The notes under the pieces were generated by a model. The model made no database searches, was not told the DNA's origin, and saw only the letters and a list, made by a program, of their open reading frames with translations. A stretch of 19,517 nucleotides of DNA from an uncultured Alphaproteobacteria bacterium (GTDB taxonomy: Bacteria; Pseudomonadota; Alphaproteobacteria; RF32; CAG-239). Below, one piece after another: positions 1 to 6,203 of the stretch (within the stretch, counting starts at the first letter, position 1; each line of letters opens with the position of its first letter). Position numbers and translations under genes: made by a program. The stretch lies in contig CABQIK010000023.1 of the NCBI GenBank assembly GCA_902464275.1, forward strand, positions 1 through 19,517, read 5' to 3'.

Positions 1-2222
1 AACTTAGCGTCAAACAACGCCGATTGCGACTGCAAATTCAACCCTGATACATCTGAAGAGGATATTGTGTCTTTGGTGGTGTAGGTGGTGTCAAAACCGT
101 TATTAACAATTTCTGAACTCATTAACAAGTTGCCGGAAATGGAATCTTTAGCAACAAATTTAGAGTTTTGCGTTGCCAAGACCGTTCCACCAATAGACGA
201 AAGGTCTATAACGTCTGAAATAAGCTCTCCGTCTTGGAATAGTTTACCGCCATTTAAAACAATAGCATTGTTTTTACAGTTTGAACCAGTGCAAGAAGTT
301 CCGTCAATGGTAATTGTACCATGGTTATAAACTTTGACCGTACTGTCTTCTGCCCAAATTCCGTATGCTTTCTCTGCACCGTCAATCGTGATTGTTCCGC
401 TATTTTTAATAGTAGTGCCGCTAGCTCCATAGATACCAATTGCCGTTCCACCTTTTTCGGTTTTGGCGGAGTAGGTTGTATCATCAGAAGTATCATCATC
501 GGTTAAATTATCATCGGTAAAATCGGTTCGTGTGATGATAATATCTCCGGAATTTTCAACAGTTCCGCCGTTGCCATACATACCAATAGCCACACCATCT
601 CCAAGATTGTGTATCTTTACCGTTCCGACAATTTTATTGCCCTGATTAAATTTATCATAGCTATAATTATAACTATTTTCGCCATATATGCCAATGGATA
701 AGCCGTCTCCCATATTGGCTAAGGAAATTGTTCCGATGAGATTTTTACTGCTGGAATAATCATCTATAAAAACATTATTCCAAGAATTTTTACCGTATAA
801 ACCATAAATATTTCCATTTCCTTTATTTACAATTGAAATTATACTTTTGCTGGTACTAACGTATCTGGTTTGAATAATATAAAATTGGTCTCCAACATTA
901 TAGCTTCTATCATCAGCGTAAATTCCATAACTGTTGCCATTGCCGTCATTTGTGATTTTAATAATTCCGAGGTCATTTGTATAATCGCCAATGGTTCCGT
1001 CACTACCATCACTATACATTACATTACAACCAGATTGAGCTTTGATACCATAAATATTTCCATTGCCGTGATTATCTATAGATATTATTCCGTTACTATT
1101 GAAATAAGCATTTATACCTTTATTTTTACCATATATTCCATAGATGTTACCGTTTCCATAGTTTTCAATTGAAATAGTACCTGTACTATAATAGTGTGAA
1201 TTAGCTGAATTACCTAGAGATGTGAGATTATACATTCCATAAACATTGCCAGAGCCATTGTTTGAAATAGTGATATTTCCAGTCGCATGAGAATAAGAAT
1301 TTTTGATTCCTAAATCTTTTCCTGATTCTGAGGATGAACCCATTATGCCATATATATCGTTATTCCCTGTGTTGTTGATGAAAATTTCGCCATTGTCTTC
1401 AAAAGCATTAGCTCCGTAATAATATTTATGAAGAAAGCCTTCTGCTTCAATTCCATTTAGAATATTCATTCCATAGACGGTTTGCGCATCTTTACTATCT
1501 ATATTAATATTGGAGTTATTTATAGGATTTTCTGTTCCAATAATCTCTGGAGATTTTAACACACATTCACCAACCGCATTTTTTTCATAATATTGTGTAC
1601 AGGAATCGCATAATGTTCCTGTGTAACCGGTTGGGCAAGAACAAGCAGCACTGGTTTGTGTACTGCCGTTTTGACAATCAAGTTTAGGGTAAACGTTTCC
1701 GTCAATTTCTATATAACCATCAGCCAGCAAATCGCATAAAGTTCCGGTATAGCCAGTTTGGCAAACACAAACTTTTCCGCTTTGCGTGCCGTGTACACAA
1801 TTTAATTTTGTTGTCGTGTCGTCATTATTGTTATCAGAAGAAGATGAACTGGAAGAACCTCCACCACCGCCGGCTGCAAGTGCAACACCGCCGCCGACTG
1901 CGGCTAAACTGGCAACTGTCCAACCTGTTGCTTTCATACCTAAAAATGTACTTTTTCCGCTAATTTTAGAAACACAGCTACTGTTTTTATTGGCACCGTA
2001 ATAGGCTAGTAAATCGGCTGATTGTTGGTCTTTGTCTTTCAAAGCCAAGCAATATGCTGTATTGCCATTTTTATCTGTAACGTCTATATTGTTGACATAA
2101 TATAGAGCGGTTGAGTTGTTGTTTTTGGCATACCAATAAATTTGCTGTGCGGTGGGGGCTGCAGCATTAACATTTGCAGTTAAACTAAAAAATATACCGG
2201 AGATGATAAAATATTTTTTCAT
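1..2222 (-). CDS. Large repeat-rich surface protein, probable autotransporter (partial, C-terminus beyond left edge)
   Basis: The minus-strand frame starts at 2222 and stays open to base 1 (740 codons), so only the N-terminal part is present. In order: a signal peptide (residues 1-20, ending NVNA), an ankyrin-like stretch (about 25-85, with DKNGNTAYCLAL and LLAYYGA), a glycine/alanine-rich hydrophobic segment (about 97-122) running into polyserine, two EGF-like cysteine modules (about 141-221, each with a CxC...GYTGTLCD core), then a long Asn/Gly-rich passenger built on a recurring GNGNIYGIYG-like unit, as expected of a parallel beta-helix. Such passengers usually end in an outer-membrane beta-barrel; that part is not visible, so autotransporter export is inferred. 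The start lies 4 nt after the stop of the upstream HhH-GPD-like gene, so the two are probably cotranscribed. Composition is AT-rich. A large adhesin exported by another route is possible. Confidence 0.8.
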   Translation of the reverse strand, partial: MKKYFIISGIFFSLTANVNAAAPTAQQIYWYAKNNNSTALYYVNNIDVTDKNGNTAYCLALKDKDQQSADLLAYYGANKNSSCVSKISGKSTFLGMKATGWTVASLAAVGGGVALAAGGGGGSSSSSSSDNNNDDTTTKLNCVHGTQSGKVCVCQTGYTGTLCDLLADGYIEIDGNVYPKLDCQNGSTQTSAACSCPTGYTGTLCDSCTQYYEKNAVGECVLKSPEIIGTENPINNSNINIDSKDAQTVYGMNILNGIEAEGFLHKYYYGANAFEDNGEIFINNTGNNDIYGIMGSSSESGKDLGIKNSYSHATGNITISNNGSGNVYGMYNLTSLGNSANSHYYSTGTISIENYGNGNIYGIYGKNKGINAYFNSNGIISIDNHGNGNIYGIKAQSGCNVMYSDGSDGTIGDYTNDLGIIKITNDGNGNSYGIYADDRSYNVGDQFYIIQTRYVSTSKSIISIVNKGNGNIYGLYGKNSWNNVFIDDYSSSKNLIGTISLANMGDGLSIGIYGENSYNYSYDKFNQGNKIVGTVKIHNLGDGVAIGMYGNGGTVENSGDIIITRTDFTDDNLTDDDTSDDTTYSAKTEKGGTAIGIYGASGTTIKNSGTITIDGAEKAYGIWAEDSTVKVYNHGTITIDGTSCTGSNCKNNAIVLNGGKLFQDGELISDVIDLSSIGGTVLATQNSKFVAKDSISGNLLMSSEIVNNGFDTTYTTKDTISSSDVSGLNLQSQSALFDAK
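350..1480 (-). repeat. Degenerate YG(I/M) beta-helix repeats inside the surface protein gene
   Basis: About eleven in-frame repeats of a (G/N)xGN(I/V)YG(I/M)YG core, separated by 20-60 residues carrying a short G-x-I-x-I-x-N strand pattern. Examples read IYGIMG, VYGMYN, IYGIYG, SYGIYA, IYGLYG, SIGIYG and AIGMYG. The repeats are divergent at DNA level, so they look like old protein-level repeats and not recent tandem duplications. Confidence 0.7.
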
Positions 2223-2226
2223 AGCT

Positions 2227-3036
2227 TTACTCTTTTGTAGAATTGAAATAGGATTTAATGAATTTGTCACGAAGGTTTAGCGGTTGGGATAAATCTAAAT
2301 AGAAGTTTTCGGTGGCGATAAGCCAAAATATTTTATCAACCTGATAGGCTGGCACGTTAACGCTATCTGCCATTTCTTTTATAATGCGCAAAACTTCTTG
2401 TTCAGAGGTATGCTTGTCTGTCAGTTTAAGTCCTTTTAACATGTTGATGAGGTGAACATCTGGTTTGCTGTAATTTATAAAGCCGAGTTCTTTCAAAAAA
2501 TCACAAGTAAGGGCAAAACCAAAACCGGTAATCTTTTTGCTGATTTTTTGAGGAATATCGGGGTTAAAGCTATGCTGTCCGCCTAATGAGGATTTAAATT
2601 CTTCAATGTTATTAAATTCTGACAGCCATTTAGCACTGTCAATAGCACCTTGTAGCCAAATTTTCCAAGATTTTTTAAATTTTGTGTTGTCTGAAAAGTT
2701 TTTAGAATTTTTTAGTTTGGTTAATAGCCTTTCAACATCATTTTTGGCGATTTCTTGAAAATTATATGGTGTTTTTAATCCTAATGCAGAAAGGATTTTA
2801 TCTTTGTTATTGTCATATTTTATGACATTGGGCATATAACTACGATTTTGCAGCGACATTAAAAAGCGGTCGTAAACCGTATCTAATGTAGCGTTAGGGG
2901 TAAAAATATTGTTCAGGGGATTAAAATATTTTTCAAGTTCATGCGGACTAATGCCTTGTTGCTGTGCTCGTTTTTGTAAATAAGCATAGGCAAAGTCATA
3001 AATTTGTTTGAGCTGATTTTTTGTATATGTTGCCAT
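2227..3036 (-). CDS. HhH-GPD (DNA glycosylase)-like protein
   Basis: A 269-aa, mostly helical, soluble protein without a signal peptide. Residues 168-181 (KITGFGFALTCDFL) match the helix-hairpin-helix pattern GxGxxxAxxxL of base-excision DNA glycosylases. They are followed at 191-196 by KPDVHL, where D193 aligns with the catalytic Asp of the HhH-GPD superfamily. The position of the Schiff-base lysine in EndoIII-type enzymes is Ala here, so if it is an enzyme it would act as a monofunctional glycosylase. No Fe-S cysteine cluster is present. The start is supported by a GGAGG site 6 nt upstream. It lies 4 nt upstream of the surface protein gene, behind a long structured leader. Family membership is pattern recognition by eye; substrate and activity are unknown, and a non-catalytic DNA-binding role is possible. 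Confidence 0.6.
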   Translation of the reverse strand: MATYTKNQLKQIYDFAYAYLQKRAQQQGISPHELEKYFNPLNNIFTPNATLDTVYDRFLMSLQNRSYMPNVIKYDNNKDKILSALGLKTPYNFQEIAKNDVERLLTKLKNSKNFSDNTKFKKSWKIWLQGAIDSAKWLSEFNNIEEFKSSLGGQHSFNPDIPQKISKKITGFGFALTCDFLKELGFINYSKPDVHLINMLKGLKLTDKHTSEQEVLRIIKEMADSVNVPAYQVDKIFWLIATENFYLDLSQPLNLRDKFIKSYFNSTKE

Positions 3037-3048
3037 AATTACCTCCGG

Positions 3049-3238
3049 TTAAAGATAAAGCCGCTTATCATAAGGCGGCTGGAGGCTTCAAACTTCGTCA
3101 CTAACAGAAGTGCAACATATTCAGTATATTAAGTTGCCCTCCAGCCGTGAAGACCGGAAAGGCACGAAAATGTCGGATTTCGTATCCGTTAGTGACAGGA
3201 GGTTTGAAGACCTCATTATCAACAACTGTTGATAACGC
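3049..3238 (-). promoter_or_regulatory. Structured 5' leader, riboswitch/attenuator-like
   Basis: The leader of the HhH-GPD/surface-protein operon, about 190 nt from the predicted start (~3238) to just before the ribosome site. A long closing helix pairs 3188-3212 with 3084-3105 (GTCACTAAC and CTTCAAAC arms separated by an internal loop). Inside it are a GCAAC/GTTGC hairpin (about 3113-3136) and an ACGAAA/TTTCGT hairpin (about 3164-3183). Outside it are a 9-bp palindromic hairpin near the 5' end (TTATCAACA arms, about 3217-3236) and the terminator hairpin (3059-3080). Bases 3138-3147 are perfectly complementary (10 bp, CGGCTGGAGG) to 3076-3085, which overlap one arm of the terminator, so the two folds exclude each other. 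The upstream position of 3138-3147 in the RNA makes this a workable antiterminator. It matches no riboswitch class I recognise. A phage-like C4-type antisense RNA is an alternative to test. Confidence 0.55.
3050..3080 (-). terminator. Attenuator-type terminator hairpin upstream of the HhH-GPD-like gene
   Basis: On the minus strand, a 9-bp stem (AGCCG + CTTA arms, one bulged G, 3-nt loop; 3059-3080) is followed by TTATCTTT. It lies between the promoter at 3243-3271 and the GGAGG of the gene starting at 3036, so it would end transcripts before the gene. The T-run is imperfect, so its strength is uncertain. Confidence 0.5.
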
Positions 3239-3242
3239 AGTT

Positions 3243-3271
3243 ACTATATAAAAAATATAAGTATAAATCAA
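3243..3271 (-). promoter_or_regulatory. Sigma70-type promoter of the HhH-GPD/surface-protein unit
   Basis: On the minus strand, -35 TTGATT (3266-3271), a 17-nt spacer and -10 TATAGT (3243-3248). The predicted start is near 3236-3238, about 200 nt upstream of the start codon at 3036. Confidence 0.6.
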
Positions 3272-3278
3272 TATTTAT

Positions 3279-3313
3279 TTTTGCACCTTTGCAAAACATC
3301 AAAAGGTGCAAAA
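3279..3313. repeat. Perfect 12-bp inverted repeat between divergent promoters
   Basis: TTTTGCACCTTT (3279-3290) and its exact complement (3302-3313) flank 11 nt. The centre (3296) is 25 bp from the -35 box of the leftward promoter and 25 bp from that of the rightward promoter. This fits a shared operator. As RNA it could also form a hairpin followed by TTTTT on the plus strand. Together with the two leaders it occupies the 526-bp gap between genes. Confidence 0.6.
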
Positions 3314-3320
3314 TTTTTGC

Positions 3321-3348
3321 TTGACTTTAATATGCTATCAAGACACAA
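3321..3348 (+). promoter_or_regulatory. Candidate promoter of the 144-aa gene
   Basis: -35 TTGACT (3321-3326, inside CTTGAC), a 16-nt spacer and -10 CACAAT (3343-3348). Transcription would start near 3355 and give a leader of about 200 nt before the start codon at 3563. The -10 is only a 4/6 match. Confidence 0.4.
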
Positions 3349-3433
3349 TACAGTTATTGTTTTAACCGAGGCGTATTTCATTGTGAGTTGGTTTATAAGC
3401 GTTTCGGGTGAAGCTGTTCAGCTCTTTAACAAT

Positions 3434-3503
3434 GACCGAACCTTCTCTTCACCGCAAAAGGTAAACTTTTGAGGAAAGAAGGGTATTCAGGTCTATTTTT
3501 TTT
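3434..3503 (+). terminator. Intrinsic terminator inside the 5' leader of the 144-aa gene
   Basis: A nested hairpin: GACC (3434-3437) with GGTC (3490-3493), CCTTC (3441-3445) with GAAGG (3478-3482), and CAAAAG (3455-3460) with CTTTTG (3466-3471). It is followed within 3 nt by eight T (3496-3503). It lies about 60 nt before the start codon at 3563, so most transcripts from the promoter at 3321 could end here as a ~150-nt RNA. After readthrough, 3448-3461 can instead pair with 3518-3532 (TTCACCG/CGGTGAA and AAAAGG/CCTTTT), close to the ribosome site. Confidence 0.55.
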
Positions 3504-3562
3504 GATTATCTATTCTTCCTTTTTACGGTGAACTTCGGGTAACCTTAATAAGGAATATAATC

Positions 3563-3997
3563 ATGTTTGTAGCAAATAATAAGCAAAATAAACTTTCGGG
3601 GCAGGCAAAACTTTTATATAATGCTAAAAAACATAAATTAGTGTTGTGGATTGATGAAAAAGTAGTTTGGCATTATAAATTTAAGGCTAGAAACACAAGC
3701 AATATTGAACGTGTTTTTGCTTATATTATGAACAATCCGTGGCAAACCATAAGCTTAAGCGAATTATGCGAGAAAGCAGGATTAAAACCTACGCCAAGCC
3801 GTATACTTAAAACCAGACAAGCTTTTAATTGCGCGCCTGATAAGTTGACCAATCATGAATATTTTTATAATTATCGTTTAGATGATGAAATTAAAAAGGT
3901 GTTCAGAAGAGGAAAACTGCCTTTAGAAATTGCCGGTTATTTTTTTGACTTGCATTATAAAAACGTGGTGTTTATCCCCATAATAAATGTTTTTTAA
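3563..3997 (+). CDS. Hypothetical protein, possible winged-helix DNA-binding domain
   Basis: A 144-aa protein that I do not recognise; no signal peptide and no membrane segment. Residues about 48-90 (IERVFAYIMNN... then SLSELCEKAGL, then TPSRILKTRQAF) have the helix-turn-helix spacing of winged-helix domains, and the protein is basic, so DNA or RNA binding is plausible but unproven. The start has an AAGGA site about 7 nt upstream. The gene stands alone, diverges from the HhH-GPD/surface-protein unit and shares with it the control region holding a symmetric inverted repeat, so it could be a local regulator. It ends at a shared bidirectional terminator. The function call is weak. Confidence 0.6.
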   Translation: MFVANNKQNKLSGQAKLLYNAKKHKLVLWIDEKVVWHYKFKARNTSNIERVFAYIMNNPWQTISLSELCEKAGLKPTPSRILKTRQAFNCAPDKLTNHEYFYNYRLDDEIKKVFRRGKLPLEIAGYFFDLHYKNVVFIPIINVF

Positions 3998-4034
3998 GCT
4001 TAAACGTTGGTTTAAATTGACCGGTTGGAGGCAT

Positions 4035-4071
4035 AAAAAAAGCCGGAGAAATCCGGCTTTTAGTTTTTTTT
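4035..4071. terminator. Bidirectional intrinsic terminator
   Basis: The stem AAAGCCGG (4039-4046) pairs with CCGGCTTT (4053-4060) around a 6-nt loop. T-runs lie on both sides: TTTT plus T8 on the plus strand and T7 on the minus strand. It separates the convergent 144-aa gene and the small membrane protein gene. Confidence 0.85.
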
Positions 4072-4079
4072 AAGATGTT

Positions 4080-4346
4080 TTAATTTTGCGGGTTATATTG
4101 GTAAGGGTCGGCTTTTTCTTTGCCATGATATACATCAGAGGCTTCGTCAAAGCGTTCGCCCAAACGAGATTTTAATTTACCGGCGCTACCTTCGGTGTCG
4201 GAAATTTGTTTAGAAATTTCAGTTCCGGTGTCAGTGGTGTAGCCTTTAATCCAATTCCACTGATTTTCAGGGGTGATGCCATAGCCGAACCACATAATTA
4301 AAACAGCAATGCCGATTAATCCGATTAAATAAATTATAGCCTTCAT
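4080..4346 (-). CDS. Small membrane-anchored protein
   Basis: An 88-aa protein of unknown family. An N-terminal hydrophobic helix (about residues 3-22) contains IGLIGIAVLIMW. A polar C-terminal part of about 60 residues (KQISDTEGSAGKLKSRLGER) has an amphipathic, partly helical look and probably lies in the periplasm or cytoplasm as a single-pass tail. The ATG has a good GGGAG site 7 nt upstream. It ends at the bidirectional terminator shared with the convergent 144-aa gene. It lies 71 bp downstream of the aldo/keto reductase gene on the same strand, so cotranscription is possible. No function can be assigned. Confidence 0.7.
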   Translation of the reverse strand: MKAIIYLIGLIGIAVLIMWFGYGITPENQWNWIKGYTTDTGTEISKQISDTEGSAGKLKSRLGERFDEASDVYHGKEKADPYQYNPQN

Positions 4347-4417
4347 TTTAAGCTCCCATAAATTATTAAAGATGAACCTAATATAACTGCAATAACTTAA
4401 TAACTATTTAATACGTT

Positions 4418-5362
4418 TTATGAAAAAATATTTTCCGGCGTGTAGCCGCCAAGGCGAAAACTTTCAGCGTTTAAATAGCGATAATTACGCTCAAGTTTAT
4501 TGATTTTTTGCATATCGTTTTCATCTAAAGTTAAATTAAGCGCCGCTAAATTTTCGCGCAGGTGATTTTCATGCACCGATTTAGGAATGACAACAATGCC
4601 GCGCTGCATAAGCCATGCTAAAATTATTTGTGCCGGAGTTGCGTTTAAGCGGGCGGCAATTTCGGTAATGGTTGTATCTTCCAAAAGTTTAGGCTCGTTT
4701 TGATGTTTAAGCGCGGCGGCGCGGTCTGATGAGCCGAGCGATGAATATGCGGTCATGGCAATCAGATTTTTGTTGCAAAAATCAAAAAGCTCCGTTTGCT
4801 GCAAATAGGGGTGGCATTCCACCTGATTGACTGCCGGTGCAATACTGCCGTTGTCAAGTAAACGCTGCAGATTTTTTACCCCAAAATTGGAAACGCCAAT
4901 AGCTTTAACCAAACCGGAATTATATGCTTTTTCCATCTCTGCCCAAGTTACTTCAAGCGGAAGGTCGGAGAGGGGAATCATATCAGTGTCTGCGGTCGGA
5001 ACTTCAGTGTTTTTGCGTTGCGCCACCGGCCAGTGCATGAGCCACAAGTCTAAATAATCGCACTGTAAATCGCGCAAAGTTTGTTTTAAGGCGGGCAACA
5101 CGTCTTCAGGGGCGTGCGAATCGTTCCATAATTTGGAAGTTATGAACAAATCTTCACGCTTTAGGTTATCTTCAGTAAATGCGTCATGAAAAGCTTGTCC
5201 GATTTCAGCCTGATTGTTGTATACGGAGGCACAGTCAAAGTGAGTGTAGCCGAGTTTTAACGCCCACCGAACCGCGCTGTAAACTTCGCCGGCGCCTGAT
5301 TTCCATGTTCCGAGACCGATAAGCGGCATTTTTGCATCTGTATTCAGTTTTACATATTTCAT
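4418..5362 (-). CDS. Aldo/keto reductase family oxidoreductase
   Basis: A 314-aa cytosolic NADPH-dependent reductase of carbonyl compounds, of normal length for the family. The catalytic tetrad is complete: D43 and Y48 (FDCASVYNN), K77 (TSKLWN) and H110 (LMHWP). Other family marks are the N-terminal PLIGLGTW, GVSNFG, NQVECHPY in the barrel, and the cofactor-binding IPKSV near the C-terminus. The closest known types are aldehyde or methylglyoxal reductases of the AKR superfamily; the true substrate cannot be read from sequence. AAGGAG lies 7 nt before the ATG. It is divergent from the outer-membrane protein gene across 194 bp. Confidence 0.93.
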   Translation of the reverse strand: MKYVKLNTDAKMPLIGLGTWKSGAGEVYSAVRWALKLGYTHFDCASVYNNQAEIGQAFHDAFTEDNLKREDLFITSKLWNDSHAPEDVLPALKQTLRDLQCDYLDLWLMHWPVAQRKNTEVPTADTDMIPLSDLPLEVTWAEMEKAYNSGLVKAIGVSNFGVKNLQRLLDNGSIAPAVNQVECHPYLQQTELFDFCNKNLIAMTAYSSLGSSDRAAALKHQNEPKLLEDTTITEIAARLNATPAQIILAWLMQRGIVVIPKSVHENHLRENLAALNLTLDENDMQKINKLERNYRYLNAESFRLGGYTPENIFS

Positions 5363-5465
5363 TTTGTGCTCCTTGTTGGTTGGTATGCGTTTAATATAAT
5401 AAATGTTTGGAGCGATTAAAGAGCTGGAAATCGGTATATTCGCTTGTGAGTATATAAAATTATGC

Positions 5466-5494
5466 TTGCATAAATGACAAACATATACTAAAGT
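5466..5494 (+). promoter_or_regulatory. Candidate promoter of the small outer-membrane protein
   Basis: -35 TTGCAT (5466-5471), a 17-nt spacer and -10 TAAAGT (5489-5494), about 60 nt before the ribosome site. Both boxes are partial matches. The rest of the 194-bp gap shows only a short TTGTACAA palindrome. Confidence 0.35.
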
Positions 5495-5556
5495 CTATAC
5501 CGTATTGTACAAACAATAAATACAACGTAAAAAAACTTTATAAAGGATATTCGGAT

Positions 5557-6081
5557 ATGAAAAAAACTTTATTGCTTGCAGGTGTTGCCAGCGTATTTGC
5601 TCTTAATGCCAACGCACTTGAATTGACCCCGTATGCAGGTGTTGATTATAACTATTCTATGCTTCATCATGATGCTTCTATGGATGCTATTATGGCCGGA
5701 CAAGCTCATTCAGCTTCAGTTGTTTTGGGTACCAAAGTAACTCCTTATGCCGGTGTTGAAGCTTTTTATCAGCTTTCTAAAAAAGAACACAAAGCTGACA
5801 ATCGTTCACAACTTCAGGCTTATGGCGCTGATGTTTTGGGTTACTTGCCGCTCGGCTGCTATGGCGAATATGAAGTTTTGGCTTCTGCCGGTTTGGGTCA
5901 GTACACCGCAAAATATAACAAAGATCAGGACAGCGGTTTAGGTTATCGTTTGGGCGCAGGTTTGCAGTACAACGTTACCGACAACTGGGCAGTTCGCGCT
6001 ATGTACCGTCATGTATGGGTAGACAAGAATGTTCTTGATTGCGTAAATGAAGTTTCATTGGGTGTTAGATATTCTTTCTAA
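5557..6081 (+). CDS. Small outer-membrane beta-barrel protein
   Basis: A 174-aa protein. A signal peptide (MKKTLLLAGVASVFALNANA, cleaved at about residue 20) is followed by alternating polar/hydrophobic strands (LTPYAGVDYNY, TPYAGVEAFYQL, YEVLASAGLGQYTA, GYRLGAGLQYNV, WAVRAMYRHVWV) and a C-terminal strand ending in Phe (SLGVRYSF), the usual signal for barrel insertion. The size fits an eight-stranded OmpA-transmembrane/OMP_b-brl type barrel without a periplasmic domain. Two cysteines (in LGCYGEY and LDCVNEV) could form a disulfide. AAGGA lies upstream of the ATG, and a strong terminator directly follows, so it is a single-gene transcript. Its precise role, structural or adhesive, is unknown. 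Confidence 0.88.
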   Translation: MKKTLLLAGVASVFALNANALELTPYAGVDYNYSMLHHDASMDAIMAGQAHSASVVLGTKVTPYAGVEAFYQLSKKEHKADNRSQLQAYGADVLGYLPLGCYGEYEVLASAGLGQYTAKYNKDQDSGLGYRLGAGLQYNVTDNWAVRAMYRHVWVDKNVLDCVNEVSLGVRYSF

Positions 6082-6102
6082 GAGTATGACTCGTACTTAA
6101 AT

Positions 6103-6135
6103 AAAAAATCCGGAATTGCAAATTCCGGATTTTTT
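6103..6135. terminator. Strong intrinsic terminator
   Basis: A perfect 15-bp stem, AAAAAATCCGGAATT (6103-6117) with its complement (6121-6135), and a 3-nt loop. The six terminal T serve as the U-run on the plus strand, ending the outer-membrane protein gene; the symmetric A-run makes it potentially bidirectional. Confidence 0.9.
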
Positions 6136-6203
6136 ATTGCTTGTTTTCTGTAAAAATATAAATTATCTTGAAAAGAGGTTTTAATTTATAAGGAGATGTT
6201 TTT

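Noticed and set aside
870..1172. 100-aa plus-strand ORF and other short plus-strand ORFs in 85-2001
   Set aside because: They are antisense shadows of the continuous minus-strand surface protein; their Ile/Asn/Ser-rich sequence reflects its repeats.
620..1480. CRISPR-like or tandem DNA repeats
   Set aside because: The recurring ATTCCATA-type motif comes from the protein YG repeats; spacing is irregular and copies diverge.
3049..3238. SRP RNA, 6S RNA or tRNA-like gene
   Set aside because: The conserved SRP loop and a 6S central bubble pattern are not seen, and the element sits between a promoter and a ribosome site as a leader would.
3448..3532. A classical antiterminator for the terminator at 3434-3503
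   Set aside because: Its downstream arm is transcribed after the terminator, so it cannot prevent termination; it is kept only as a competing fold in readthrough RNA.
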